Shown: positions 38,420 to 50,294 of the stretch, one piece after another | How positions within the stretch are numbered: the stretch's first letter is position 1 | Layout of the letters: the number at the start of each line of letters is the position of its first letter | Assembly: GCA_039654915.1 (NCBI GenBank) | Contig: CM077596.1 | Span: 53,690,501-53,754,500 of the forward strand | DNA from: Aquilaria yunnanensis | Taxonomy: Eukaryota > Streptophyta > Magnoliopsida > Malvales > Thymelaeaceae | Reading direction: 5' to 3' | DNA length: 64,000 nt | The notes under the pieces: generated by a model | Databases searched by the model: none | Told to the model about the DNA's origin: nothing | The model's input: only the letters and a program-made list of their open reading frames with translations | Program-made: the position numbers and the translations under genes

Positions 38420-39640
38420 GACATATTGAACAAGAAAGAATGAATAAGTTAGCCACGAGTGGCTTAATTGAGTCTTTGTTCAATGTTTCCTTACCAAGTT
38501 GCCAATCATGCCTTATGGGAAAGGCTACAAGAAAGCCTTTTGGTAAGGCAACTAGGTGTAGTGATCATTTGCAATTGATCCACTCTGACCTTTATGGCCC
38601 AATGAAAGTATCATCTAGACTTAGGTTTAAATATTTTATTACCTTCATTGATGACTGTACTCGTTATGTCCATGTATTCTTACTAATGCATAAGTATGAA
38701 ACACTTAGGTGTTTCAAAACTTATGTGAACTTAGTAGAGAATCAATTGGGTAAGATGATCAAGTCTTTGAGGACTGATTGTGGAGGTGAGTACTTGTCAA
38801 ATGAATTCAAGGCCTTTTGTGATAAGAAAGGCATTGCAAGACAATTTACCCTTCCAAGGACACCCTAACAAAATGAAGTGGCTAAAAAGAGGAATAGGAC
38901 TATCATGAATATGGTACATTCCATGATGGCTAGGGCCAATATGGACATCACCTTTTAAGGTGATGTCTTGCTTTGTGCAGTATATATCCTTAATAGAATG
39001 CCTTCCAAGTCTGTTGGTACCATACCTTATGATTTATAGATCAAGAGATTACCTAATCTAAGCCATTTACACTCCTGGGGATGTGCTACATATGTTTACA
39101 TTACAAATCATCCACTGGGAAAATTAGGACCTAAAAGAAGGAAATGTGTTTCTCTTGGCTACTCAGAACACTTGAAGGGCTATATATTTAGATATAACTC
39201 ATAAAGGTGGCAATGTCTTTGAGTCAAGGAAAGCCAATTTTGTGGAAGATGAGTTCCTAAAAATTGATAAAGGTAATAATATGAACTCTCTGGAAGAGGC
39301 CTATGAGATAGGTCAATCTAGTGCCCTATGAACACTAGATGCCACACATCCTATGGGTTGTGTTCCTCCCATGGCAATTTCATTGTAGCCACCTCATGTG
39401 TTTGATCACCATGAAATCAAGCATATGTTGATTATGAGGAAGATCAACATCAAGAGGGAGGAATGGAACAAGAGGTAACCCACCTTGAGCCACAAGAAGA
39501 GGCTTCACAAGGGCCACATAATAATGCACCATGAAATGAAATGGGGGTGCATGATGATGTTGTGCCTCCTCATCAGCCTAACTAAGACATTCAAGTAGGC
39601 AATTTAGACCACCTAGGCATTGGGATCAATGGTGGATTCT
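38420..39640 (+). pseudogene. Copia integrase, degenerate
   Basis: The zinc-binding part ends CQSCLMGKATRKPF. The core has HSDLYGPM (first Asp, about 38584), FIDDCTRYV and RTDCGGEYLSNEF (second Asp). After a stop at 38866-38868 the third catalytic position, Glu in the family (VAER...N), reads AAA (Lys) at 38884-38886. The remaining C-terminal part to 39640 has repeated stops and shifts. The catalytic triad is broken, so it could not integrate DNA. Confidence 0.87.
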
Positions 39641-40840
39641 AGATAAGAGTAAGGCTAACTTGGTTTCATCTATGGTAGATGAACCAAGCAATGTGCAAGA
39701 GGCTCTTGAGGGTATAGATAAAGATAAGTGGATGACCGCCATGCAAGAAGAGATGGACTTCATGCATAAAAATAAGGTCTGGGACTTGATTGGCCATCCT
39801 CCTAGCCATTAGGCAATTGGGAACAAGTGGGTTCTCAAAATTAAGAGAAGGTTCAATTGAGAGGTACAAGGCCATTTGGTTTACACAGAAGGAAAGTGTT
39901 GATTATAAAGACACTTTCTCTCCTGTTGTGAAATTCAATTCAATAAGATTATTACTAGCTATTGTTGCACATTTGGAACTAGAGTTATATCAAATGGATG
40001 AAAAGACTGCCTTTTTCAATGGAGAGTTAAGAGAGGAGATTTACATGAAACAATCACAAGGTTTCATTGTAAAAGGTCAAAAGCTAAAGTTTGTAGATTA
40101 AAGAGGTCTATTTATGGTCTTAAGTAAGCTTCAAGACAGTGGTACTTGAAGTTCCATCATGCCATTGTAAACTTCAGTTTTGTGATGTTGCATGAAGACC
40201 ATTGTGTTTATGTGCTCAGTAAAAGGTCTAAATTTGCAATATTGACGTTATATGTTGATGACATCCTAATAGCTAGTAGTGACTTAAGTTTGTTAATGAC
40301 CATTGAAGAATGGTTATTTTCCATGTTTGATATGAAGAATATGGGAGAAGCTGCTTATATCCTTGGAGTTAAGATCCTAAAAGATAAAAAGGCTAAGTTG
40401 CTAGCATTGTCACAAGACCCTTATATAGATAAGGTCTTTGCGCGCTTCAACATGACAAACTCAAAGCCCATGAATTCCCCTTTGGCTGCGGGTTATAGGG
40501 TTAGTGAGGCTATGCGCCCAACTACTCCTCAAAAGAAAGAGGAAATATAGAAGGTTTCATACCTTAGTGGCAAAGGTATCCTAATGTATGTCATGCTTTG
40601 CACAAGGCCTGACATATGTCAAGTAGTAGGTCTAATGGCAAGATATTCTTCAAACCCTGGCCCTAGGGATTGGAAGTGTCTCAAGAGAATCCTTAGATAC
40701 CTTAAGGGTACAAAGGATTATTGGCTATGTTATCAACGAAGAAAACTTAGCCTACTTGGAAACTCTGATGTCGATTGGGGTAGAGACAAAGATAGTAGCA
40801 AGTCTACTTCATGTTATGTCTTTATGTTTGGAAATGGAGC
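39641..40840 (+). pseudogene. Copia reverse transcriptase and RNase H, truncated
   Basis: RT pieces: an early box near 39690-39780 (MQEEMDFM...KVWDLI texture), DTFSPVVKFNSIRLLLAI (about 39910-39960), YQMDEKTAFFNGEL (about 39990-40030), LTLYVDDILIAS with YVDD at about 40250, then RNase H with TRPDICQVVGLMARY and RILRYLKGTKDYWL. It stops in the KSTS...YVF segment at 40840, where the next LTR element starts. At least three frame changes separate the pieces. Confidence 0.9.
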
Positions 40841-43800
40841 TGATGCCCTTCAGCATCTCCAGTGTAATGCCCGGAAAATCCAAACTGATTAGGTCCCGGG
40901 GTAAGTGGATTGGGAGCCAAAGAATTTTCCTAATTTGGGAATTTAGCTCAATTAATGTGAGGGGACATTAAATTAAGTGTTAAGGATTCATGAAATTAAG
41001 CTTGGCTTAGGCCAAGAAAAATAATGGTGAAAATGGTGGATTTCGAAGATGAAGGACTCAATTGAACAAAGGAATTGTTGTAAGTTGGGCTCAATTGCCC
41101 AAATTCAAAAGATTGGAGGACGAAGTGGGGAATTGACCCATTTTCATGGCCTTGGATGCCATGGCCAGCCATGTCCATTCAAAATAATATATTTTATGCC
41201 ACCTCCACCTCCACCCACACCTCCACTCACCTTTGTCCCCCCACCTTCACCACTTCATCATTTAACCTCACCCACTCTTCCAATTTGTCCCCCCACTTTG
41301 TCTCCCACTTCCCATTTGAATTATTACTCCACTAAGGCATTATTACCACCCATTTTGGACACCCATAACCGGACATACACTCCCCCATTCAACAAAATAC
41401 ATTTCCCCACTCATCTCACCTTATTCAAGCCATTTCACTCTCTTTCTTCAATCTCTCTCTACAAACTCTCTGTCCCTTCTCTCTAGTTTTGGCCAACACT
41501 TGTTCTTCTCTCCAAGAACATTTCTAACTCTTCTCCTTCCTCCAAAAATTCTGCCATCACTAGAAATCATCCTTCCATAAATTAAAACCAAGTGTTCTTG
41601 GTTGAATTCATGCTCTAAACACCCAAAGAGCAAGAATCAAGTAAAAGATTCAAAGAAAACCAAGGAGAGAAATTCGGCCATCTTCATTTCTTGGAGGTTT
41701 TGAACTCTTCTCAAGGAGTTCTTTGTGTATATGAGCTTCTAAGCTCATTGGGAGGAAGAATCAAGAAGAAAGTCCGAAGAACATCAAGCACACAAAATTC
41801 GGTCTCACCTCCTAATTGAGGTTTCGTAAGTATGAACCAAGTGTTCTTGGTATTTTGATTTCTTTAAGTTAATTACCAAGTATTCTTGGTATTTTTATGG
41901 ATTCTAATAAATCTGGACATTTTGGTTCTTATGCTAGAAAATCATTTCTAGAGCCGGCAAGCAAGGAAAATGAAGGAAAACAAGCTCCTAAGAGCTTTTC
42001 GGTGTTGGTAAGGATTCCTATACTCTTTGAGTATTCGGGCCCCTAGGTGATGGTCAAAGAACCATATGATCCTAGGTGTGCTAAGAGGGCATAAGTTAAA
42101 TTTTTGCTTCGGCAATTCTGTATCGCTCATGAGCTAAGTTACGTAAGCAAGCATTATGGGCTAGGATTTAAGTAGGCCACCTTAAATTCCTATGCTAAGT
42201 GAGATCTCCGAAAATGAAAAGTATGTGAAATTAATAAAATGAAACTTGAGGGATGCTTGCTGCCCTTCTGTAAATCAAGGTGTTAAGTGGCGTGTGTTTG
42301 CGTGCTTCTATGAATTTGATGTGCATGCTAACCCCCGATTTCGATTATTATTGTATATGCATGTATCTTTGTGTTTTCTTTGTCTTTATGTTTTCTTTGC
42401 AGGAATTTTGGAATAATTATTGCCATTACATTCTTGGCATATGTTGGGCCTTAAAGGCCATAAGTTAGGCTTTGGAAGCCATATGGAATCCTTATTGAGA
42501 TTTAAATCTCACCCGCCCTACTCTACCTTTGTAGGAAAAAGTGTGCTTGAAAGATTGAGCTAAGAGTCCTAAGTACTCTTTCTGTGGTGTTGAGGTTGAG
42601 TATGTAAATACTATTTGCTCAATTTATTCTAAGTATTTACCTTTAGTTGCTTGAAAATCAAGCTAATAAAATGTGGACTTTGTGTGCAGGACTACGAGTC
42701 TAGAAACTGTGGGAACAACGTCTTAAGGTGGATTTGTGTTCTTTGGATTATGGCTTGCTTTTAAGCATTTAATAGTTGGTCTTAGTTAAATGACCAAATT
42801 TATGGACTTAGCTAAAATTTGGCCAAACTTAGTATTTTGGGCTTGTAATATGGACTATGGACACTTTGGGTGTTTTTATTGCTTGGTCGACTTACCAAGG
42901 CCCATGCATGTTTTATGGAAGTATGATTTTCATGAAAACTGGAAGCATGTGTAAATTGGGCTTAAATGTGTGTAATGGGCTTAACTAAGATTTTGGACAA
43001 AGTTGAATATGTTCTTATTAATTTTGGGCCATATGCATGTTAAGTACAGAAAAGGCCCATAAGCCCATGTTTATGTGAAAACATGCTATGTTTGGTTAAG
43101 TATGTGCACACTAAAAAGAACATGCAAGAAAACTTAGAAAAGCATGAAATTTGGATGCATGTGTAAGGAATGGCTAATAAGAAGAATAGGTGCACATATG
43201 TGAATTAATGTATGCCTAAGCATTAGTTTATTTTTAAAAGCATTAAGAGATTACGTGCACTAGTGAACACCAAAATACATAAGCATGCGAAGCATATGCA
43301 TGAAATTAAGTTTTCAAACTTAAGTTGGTGTTTTGGTTGCCATGCATAATCTTGGCTAAAGCTTGGTAAATACCATGAAAATGAACACATGAAATCCACA
43401 TAGGTGCTAGTTTGTTTCCAAGAGCATTTAAGCTTAAACCTTTAATAAGAACACAACAAGCTAGTACCAGTAAGTATCCTGGGGTTCGTACCCATAAGTC
43501 TTAGTGAGTAATAAAAGCCCCTTCGGTTTAATTAAACTTCCGCTGCATGTCTTATATAATTGGGCCCGAATGGACCAGGGGCAGTTTAGGGCACGACATC
43601 CAGTATGTGTCATGGTGACTGTGGCAGGAGGTTCCGTCTGTGCGGACGAGTCCGAAAGGAAAGTGCTCTATGTGGTTCACCTGGAAGTTCCAGAGAGTAA
43701 GGGTTAGGAGGTCCCCGGAGTGTTTTTCCGGGGAGGAGCCTCCGACGCCCAAGTCAGTATTTTGGAGGTATGGAGGTGACAAAGAATGAAGAAATATATT

Positions 43801-44391
43801 ATCTCAAGTGATGTCCTCCATTTTACCTGGGATATTTACTAAATATTTATAGAGGAGCGAACAATAATAGTCCTCATCATGCGACCGGCCCTGATCGTGA
43901 CACGTGTTCGGTGGGATACGGTCCACGTCTTTTGGGCAATAGGAGGACCCCTAGCCGGACATGGGCCGCCGGGCTAGGAGCCTAGGCAACCCGAGGGTGG
44001 CGTGCTAGAGTATCCCTGCAAGCGGTGTGTCAGAACGTGTCTGGGGGTGGCGTATCGAGGATGTGTCAGAGGCTCCTTAATTGCTTATGTCGTACTCCCG
44101 AGGTCCCTTTTGGTAGAGGAGACCCCTTCGGAGAACTTGTCTTTCGAGGCTGCTTTAGTACCGCAAGAGTATACTTCCCGAGGGTGACCTTTCTCAGAGA
44201 CACCCCCACTTCCGAGGATGGCTTACTTATCCCCCCGAGGTTGGCACTGTTGTTTCCTGGAACGGAGAAATGTCAAGGTTGGATTTTGGGAGGTCGAACA
44301 TCCTTTTTTCCGTGGCAGGTGGTTTCCCTTCGGAGGTTGGTGTTTTGTCTGAACCTGTGGGCTCGGAGGGTGATCGGTACCTTGGCTATCA
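40841..44391 (+). repeat. 5' LTR split by a solo LTR
   Basis: Starts TGATGCCC at 40841 and ends GGCTATCA at 44391, matching the TGATGCGG...GCTATCA ends of 10056-11204. The two LTR pieces are 40841-40862 and 43604-44391. Shared blocks include CAGCATCTCC at the start, a CCGGGG...CCTCCGAC block near 43720-43750, and GACACGTGT near 43898. It is GC-rich compared with the flanks. Confidence 0.82.
40863..43598 (+). mobile_element. Solo LTR, 2736 bp, inside another LTR
   Basis: Ends TGTAATGCCC and GGGCACGACA are near-perfect inverted ends. The 5-bp duplication TCCAG is at 40858-40862 and 43599-43603. A proline-rich open frame at 41049-41486 is a by-product of CCACC-rich sequence. Its opening resembles that of the solo LTR 18036-20854 read on its minus strand. 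Confidence 0.92.
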
Positions 44392-44833
44392 CATGCCCCC
44401 TCCCGGGAAGTCGAAGCAGAGACTTTGGCTTTATGCTTTCGAGAAGGCTTCTTTACCGAACTCGTGGTTGGAGCTCCACTCAAGAAGTTGCTCTTCTTTA
44501 GAAGGCGTTCCTTCATAGCCGAGGTACCCTTCCCTAGTTCTTTCTGTGACCTCGGGGCATGTGCAGCTTTTGCTTTTACTTTTTCTGCTGCGGGTTTGTG
44601 AACCGTCGCATCCTTTGGTCAAACATGTCAGTTATGGACAAGCGTCCTGGGTTTTCGCGATGTCAGAGGGGTGTGCCCTAGTTCTTCGCGTTGGATGACA
44701 CGTGGCCACTAGTGATGCCGGAATAGTTACACTGGTCACGCTAATTGCGTCGCTTCGCCTTCGAAAAGTAATAATGAGGCTGTTGCGCCTTCGAAGAATA
44801 ATAATGACAACGTTTCGCTTACCCTCTTCGGTC

Positions 44834-44840
44834 TATATAA
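44834..44840 (+). promoter_or_regulatory. TATA box of the internal transposon gene
   Basis: TATATAA in a GGTCTATATAAGCGCC context, about 280 bases before the first credible ATG (45113). It lies outside the LTR (which ends at 44391), so the internal gene seems to have its own promoter. Upstream are two copies of a CGCCTTCGAA(A/G)A(A/G)TAATAATGA motif (44758-44805). Confidence 0.6.
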
Positions 44841-45112
44841 GCGCCTTTCACCTCATTTTTTGCCTCATTCTCTGCTTTTGCTCTCATATGCTCTAGAGCC
44901 TTCTCTTGTCTTTTTACTTTTTTCCGGCCGCGGTTTCTACGGCGGAGCGATTTTCGGCAATTTTCACGGCGGCGTTCAGGAATTCCGACTTCAGCAAGAC
45001 CTTTGGTGGGTTCTCCCTTCTGTAATTTCTTTTCTCTTCTCTCTTCTGAGGTCATTTTTCCGAGGTCTATTTGTTTCCTTTCCTTTCCCGAAGTCATCCT
45101 TCTTTTCTTTTA

Positions 45113-47600
45113 TGAAAAATCTAGGATCCGACCCTGTTGATGACTATCCAACCTCTTCCCAAAAGCCTGCTTCCTCTCGAATCTCACCCCTGCACTACCA
45201 CTTTGGAGAAAATGACAAAGTGGATGGCAAAGTATTACCTTCCTTCTTATGCCGTCCCGAGGTTGCCTCTCTCAAGTTCTTACGGCTTTATGGCTCATTC
45301 GAATGAAGTTACCATTTACCGTGCTCAACTGAAGGCCGGTCTTCAGTATCCTCCTCATCACGTGATATGGGAATTTTGTAAATTCCACGAGATCGCCGTG
45401 AACCAACTTCCCCCAAATTCTTACTCTTACTTCAACTCTTTTCTCTGCATGTGTGGGGTGTTTAAGGTAAACCCCCACTTTCTTTTCTTCATGCAGTATT
45501 ACAAACTTCACCCGGTCCTGAAGGGTGGCTTCTATTTCCTGCTTCCCCGAGGGTCAGGGAGCAAAAAGTTTACCTTCACTTTTGATAATAAGGACAGCTG
45601 GCAAGGGTGGTAGAAGAAGTTTTTCTTCCTTCCGGTCCCCGATTTTTGGAGCTACGTGCCCACCAGATGGGCTTCGGGGACCTTGAAGATGGACGTCGTC
45701 GACCCCCGAAAGCTCCTAACCCCGGCGCTTTTTACCAAGTTTGACACGTTTGATAGGCTTATCCGAGCTGTGGCCGACTGGGACCCCGAGGTCCCTCCGC
45801 GTTCATTTTACCCTTTTCCCATCAAGTGAGACCTCATGACCAAGGAGGTCATTCGGGAATTAGGGGTGGTGAATGCTCACAAGAGTGATCCCGGGATGCC
45901 CGTGCCCGTTCTTCCGGGAAAAAAGGCATAGATAGTCATGCTCCTTCGGGCCGAGATCTCATATGAGTATTTTGCTGAGAGTAAGTTTCTTTCCTGATTT
46001 CGATATTTGTTTTTCTTTTGGACTTACGCTGATACTTTTTCCTTTTGCAGAGATGGGCGATCAATCCGTTGACTTCTACAAGTCTCTCTTCCTCGGTTAG
46101 GCCGAGAGGGGGGAGTAGACGCGTAAGAAGGCGCCTTCTAAGAGGAAGAAGACAACCGGCGGACCTTCCAAGTCCAAGAAGGCCAAGGCTACCACTCCTC
46201 CTCCTCCTGAAGTTATTGTGGAGGTGCAGGATCAATCTCCTACTCTTCTTTCGACGCCGGCGGACCTTCCTTCGGACCTTGCCCTTCTCGGGGCGGCACT
46301 GAGCCCCATTCTTCCCGCCGAGCCTTCTTCCGAGCAAAAATTTGCTCAGGAGCTCGAAGAGAGCAGAAGAAGGAAGGGGAAGAACATTCCCTGTGAAGTC
46401 CAAGAGGGCGAGTCTGAAGATGACGTCGCCGAAGTTCTACCAGGTTGGTTCCTTAGCCATTCTCCTGCAAACCTTAGTATTTTTCGCATCTATGATTTTT
46501 TGGACGAATAGCTAAGGGATGACGTACTAACGGAACTTCGGCGTAAACTTGCAGAGGACATGCCTATGGCGCCCTGGATGGATACTCATGCCCAACGAAG
46601 GGCTCTTCGAGACAAGCGGATCCCTCACGACAGGGTGCCGAGGGAGCCCTTCTGGACGTTCACAGAGGACATGAACTTGTTCTCTAAGGATAGCCAGTTG
46701 ATGGCTCCCCAAATGGCGACGGGGGTGATGACAAATGCTACATTCCAGTCCTCGTCACTGAATGTCCTAATGAAGAGATCCTCATCGCGAGGATGACCGA
46801 ACATGCCGCCCAGGTAGTTCTCTCTTCTTCTTTCACGTAGAAAGATTTTCCTTCTAAGTTTCTATCATTCTTTTTATACTCATTCGGGGCCTCCTTTTTT
46901 GCAGCATTTGGCATAAAGTGGGTACTTCCGCACCTGGGTGTCGAAGCAAACAGAGGCCTGTTCTCGGTCCGAAGATTCTTTGAGCAAGATGAAGGAGTTT
47001 TGCGCCAGATATGTCCTCAAATACGGTGAGCTCAACAAGATTATGAAAGAGAACGTTGTGAATCTTCGGGCCGAGCTCACGGTGAGCAAACAGGAACTCC
47101 TTCTTGACTTTTCAGCCAAGGTCGACGACCTTGGCTCAAAGTGTGTCGTTCTTTCTTCAGAGAACGAGGCCCTTCGGAAGGCGAACGCTCAAGATGGCGA
47201 GAACCTTACAAAGGTGCTTGCTTTGAACGCCGAGCTCGAGGCCAAGGTTGAATCTTTGAAGAAGAGGGCTAAGAGCAAGAGGAAGAAGAAGCTGGAGGAG
47301 AAGATTGCCAAGCTTAAGACCGAACTGGATGCTCTTAGTGCCGAGAAGGACAAGTCTGAGCAAATGGCGAAGGGGGCCTATCAAGACGGCTTCTGCTCGG
47401 CGCGCCACCAAGTCCTTGCTTAGCACCCTGAGCTCGACCTTTCCTACCTGTCTGCTCTAGACTTTCCTGATGAGCCCAGGGAGGCATGGTCAAAGCCAGA
47501 TTTTCTCAATCTCCCTTCGGCCGAGCCTAAGCCTAATGATGATGATGATGATGTTGGAGAGACATCGGATGCCCCTGCTCAGCCACAGGCTTCTTATTTT
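45113..47600 (+). pseudogene. 'Putative plant transposon protein' (Transposase_28-like) gene, broken
   Basis: The N-terminal domain reads across two frames: SDPVDDYPTSS in the first, then LPSYAVPRL, EVTIYRAQLKAGLQYPPHHV, NQLPPNSYSYFN and FTFDNKDSWQGW in the second, typical of the plant family named after a gypsy-type putative transposase (PF04195). A stop follows GW. Downstream are three short introns with good GT/AG sites: 45981-46050, 46444-46554 and 46814-46904. The C-terminal exon (46905-47420) is a long Lys/Glu-rich coiled coil, followed after a TAG by an acidic Asp run (about 47535-47555). Function of the family is unknown; it is usually found in LTR elements. This copy is inactive. Confidence 0.75.
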
Positions 47601-48079
47601 TTTGTACTCCTGCTTGCTTGTATGTTTTTGCCTTAGAATTTTTAATGAAGATTTTTTCTCCAATCTCCATTCTTTCTTCTTGGTTCTCCTTCCTCACCTA
47701 GAAAAATCCTAAACTTCTATTCCTGCTCCCTGCTGCCAACATTTCTAAGCCAAAACCACTTTTTCGTCAATCCTTTCGCCGTTGTCCTCACACCGGCCAC
47801 CATCCTCATCCACCCTGGAATAGCCCTAGCCACCGCTGCCAAGCCCAGCCGTCCAATTGCGCTATTGTTGCTGGAAAACCAAGAAATGCAAAAAAAAACT
47901 GTTTCAGCAACCCGCCAGATTTGAATTTTTTTTCTTTTAGGTATAACCTTCTTTTAAACCTCCATCTTCTTATATTATTTCATTCAAGTCACTAACTTTC
48001 TTTTATTTTTGCAGAACTAACAATAAACTCTTAAGTGTTTATTTATTTTTTTCTTTGTTTTTTCTTCTTTGTTGTTATT

Positions 48080-49310
48080 ATTTTTCATGGAAGGTTATAC
48101 CTCATACTTTTATGTGGATGGCAAAAAGCCCCACTTTTCTTTATTTATTTACTTTCCGCAATTATTTACTTTATGCGCTTTTATTTTTCATGGAAGGTTA
48201 TACCTCCTACTTTTATGTGGATGGCAAAAAGCCCCACTTTTCTTTATTTATTTACTTTTCCGCAATTATTTACTTTATGCGCTTTTATTTTTCATAGAAG
48301 GCTATATCTCCTACTTTTATGTGGATGGCAAAAAGCCGCACTTTTCTTTGTTTATTTACTTTCCGCAATTATTTACATTACGCACTTTTACTCATTTATA
48401 CCTCCTACCTTTTTTATGTGGATGGATAAACGCCCCACTTTTCTTTATTTATTTACTTTTATGCAATTATTTACTTTGCGCATTTTTTTTTATGGAAGGT
48501 TATACCTCCTACTTTTTTTATGTGGATGGCTAAACGCCCCACTTTTCTTTATTTATTTACTATTATGCAATTATTTACTTCACGCACTTTTATTTATTTA
48601 TTTTTCCATGGAAGGTTATACCTCCTACCTCTTTTTATGTGGATGGCTAAAAGCTCCACTTTATTTATTTATTTAATTTTATGCAATTATTTACTTTACA
48701 CACTTTTATTTATTTATTTTTCCATGGAATGTTATACCTCCTACCTTTTTTTTATGTGGATGGCTAAAAGCCCCACTTTCTTTATTTATTTAATTTTATG
48801 CAATTATTTACTTTACGCACTTTTATTTATTTATTTTTCCATGGAAGGTTATACCTCCTACCTTTTTTAAGTGGATGGCTAAAAGCCCCACTTTTCTTTA
48901 TTTATTTACTTTCATGCAATTATTTACTTTATGCACTTTTATTTATTTATTTTTCCATGGAAGGTTATACCTCCTACTTTTTTTTTTATGTGCACGGCTA
49001 AACGCCCCACTTTTCTTTACTTATTTACTTTTATGCAATTATTTACTTCATGCATATTTTTTATGGAAGGTTATACCTCCTACCTTTTTTATGTGGATCG
49101 CAAAACACCCCACTTTGTTTATTTATTTTTTTTCACTTTATTTATTTCTTTGTTTATTTAATTTCTGCACTTTATTTACTTCTTCATTTATTTATTTTTC
49201 TGCACTTTATTTTTACGTGGATGGTTAAACACCCCACATTATTTATTTATCTCGTTATTTAATTTCTGTAATTTATTTTTCTTTTATGTGGATGACTAAC
49301 CTTATTTTTT
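48080..49310 (+). repeat. Tandem repeat array, unit about 100-118 bp, about 10 copies
   Basis: Each unit has AAGGTTATACCTCCTAC, then TTTATGTGGATGGC, AAAAGCCCCACTTTTC and TTATTTATTTAC. The AAGGTTATAC word starts near 48091, 48194, 48298, 48496, 48612, 48728, 48845, 48961 and 49067, with a diverged copy near 48397 and decayed ones to about 49310. Units lengthen along the array (103, then about 117 bp) by growth of TTTA tracts. It lies in the Ogre LTR. Long open frames here only translate the repeat. Confidence 0.92.
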
Positions 49311-49559
49311 TTATTTATCATTTTTATGGTCGGCCAAAAGCCCATCTTGTTTCCTTATTATTTTATATATATATATATATCATTACAATAAAAGCCCCCC
49401 GTCCTTTTATTTTTTCTTCATTTTAATTATTAATTGGAATAATACATTTTTTTATTATTATTTCCTTTAAATAACAAAAAGTTAATCTTTTTATTCCTTT
49501 TATCAAAAAAAAAAAAAAAGAAAAGACAATAAAATAATTTTATAATGAAAAGCAAAAGA

Positions 49560-50070
49560 TCATTAAAATCCATATTCGGATAATTCTACAGAATTGATGG
49601 TATGGATTAATTAAAATATTTAATGATGAATTTAATAAGTTCAATAATTAAAATTTTCATTAAATTCCATATCCAAGTGATTTGATAGGATCCATGATTT
49701 GGAAAATATTAAATTAAAAATGAAAATGAACAAAAGTTAAGTTCATTAAAAATCCATATTCAAATAATTCGGTGGAATTTATGATATGGATTAATTAAAA
49801 CATTCAATAATAAATTAAAAAATTAAATTTTTTATTAAATTCCATATTCAAGTGATCCGATAGGATCCATGATTTGGAAAATATTTTATAATAAAAAGCA
49901 AAATTAATATTAAGATCATTTTATTAAATTCCGTATCCGAGTGATTCGATAGAATCCACGTTTCGGAATTATTAAACTTATTATAAAATTATTATTAAAA
50001 AATCAAGTATCAAAGATTCTAAATTCTATATCCGGCTGATCTGATAAGATTCATGGTTTGGAATTAAATT
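49560..50070 (+). repeat. Second tandem array, unit about 90 bp, six copies
   Basis: Copies start near 49562, 49661, 49743, 49833, 49923 and 50013. The core is ATTAAATTCCATATCC, a GTGATTCGATAGGATCCATG part, then GATTTGGAA. Each unit contains inverted halves (TCCATAT ... ATATGGA in copies 1 and 3) able to fold. It lies just upstream of the LTR end. Confidence 0.85.
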
Positions 50071-50294
50071 AAATAAAATTCATTAAAATTATTCTCAACC
50101 AAAGATTAGTTCAAGAAATAGTTAGGAAAAGTTAAAAACTGAACCCATGGTACCAATTTCCGGGCGCTTTAATAAAGTTATTTTAGCGTAACCGACTCAC
50201 GATCTTAGAATCTCTCGCAGACCATTACAGGCATCCAATCGACCTAGGTAAACGGATTGGTGGCGACTCCATAAAATTTCACGTTGCTACAGTT

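Larger units (their letters stand above)
35737..40840 (+). mobile_element. Ty1/copia retrotransposon, 5' part (3' part displaced)
   Basis: 5' LTR 35737-36220, primer site, leader, then gag, protease, integrase, RT and RNase H in the Ty1/copia order (integrase before RT). The frame is broken in several places. It ends abruptly in RNase H at 40840, where another LTR element begins with TGATGCCC. Its own 3' LTR is therefore expected beyond that insertion, outside this window. Confidence 0.9.
40841..47650 (+). mobile_element. LTR element with 'putative plant transposon protein' gene (5' part)
   Basis: Inserted in the copia RNase H. Its 5' LTR (40841-44391 including an insertion) belongs to the same family as the complete solo LTR at 10056-11204. 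The interior carries a TATA box and an intron-bearing gene of the Transposase_28-like family. No gag, RT or integrase is recognisable, so this may be a non-autonomous LTR element. The right end is uncertain, because the Ogre element seems to start near 47.66 kb. No primer site is obvious just after 44391. Confidence 0.75.

Noticed and set aside
41049..41486. Proline-rich 145-codon open frame
   Set aside because: Arises from CCACC-rich sequence within a solo LTR with defined ends and target duplication.
45936..46403. Minus-strand Arg/Leu-rich frame of 155 codons
   Set aside because: Antisense shadow of the Lys/Ser/Pro-rich exon of the transposon gene on the plus strand.
48035..49262. Several long overlapping open frames in all three plus frames, rich in Phe, Tyr, Leu and Trp
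   Set aside because: They are translations of the tandem repeat array in the Ogre LTR, open in several frames at once and without start or domain logic.
48080..50070. Regularly spaced repeats that might suggest a CRISPR array
   Set aside because: Units are adjacent and homologous over their full length, without unique spacers, and this is plant DNA.
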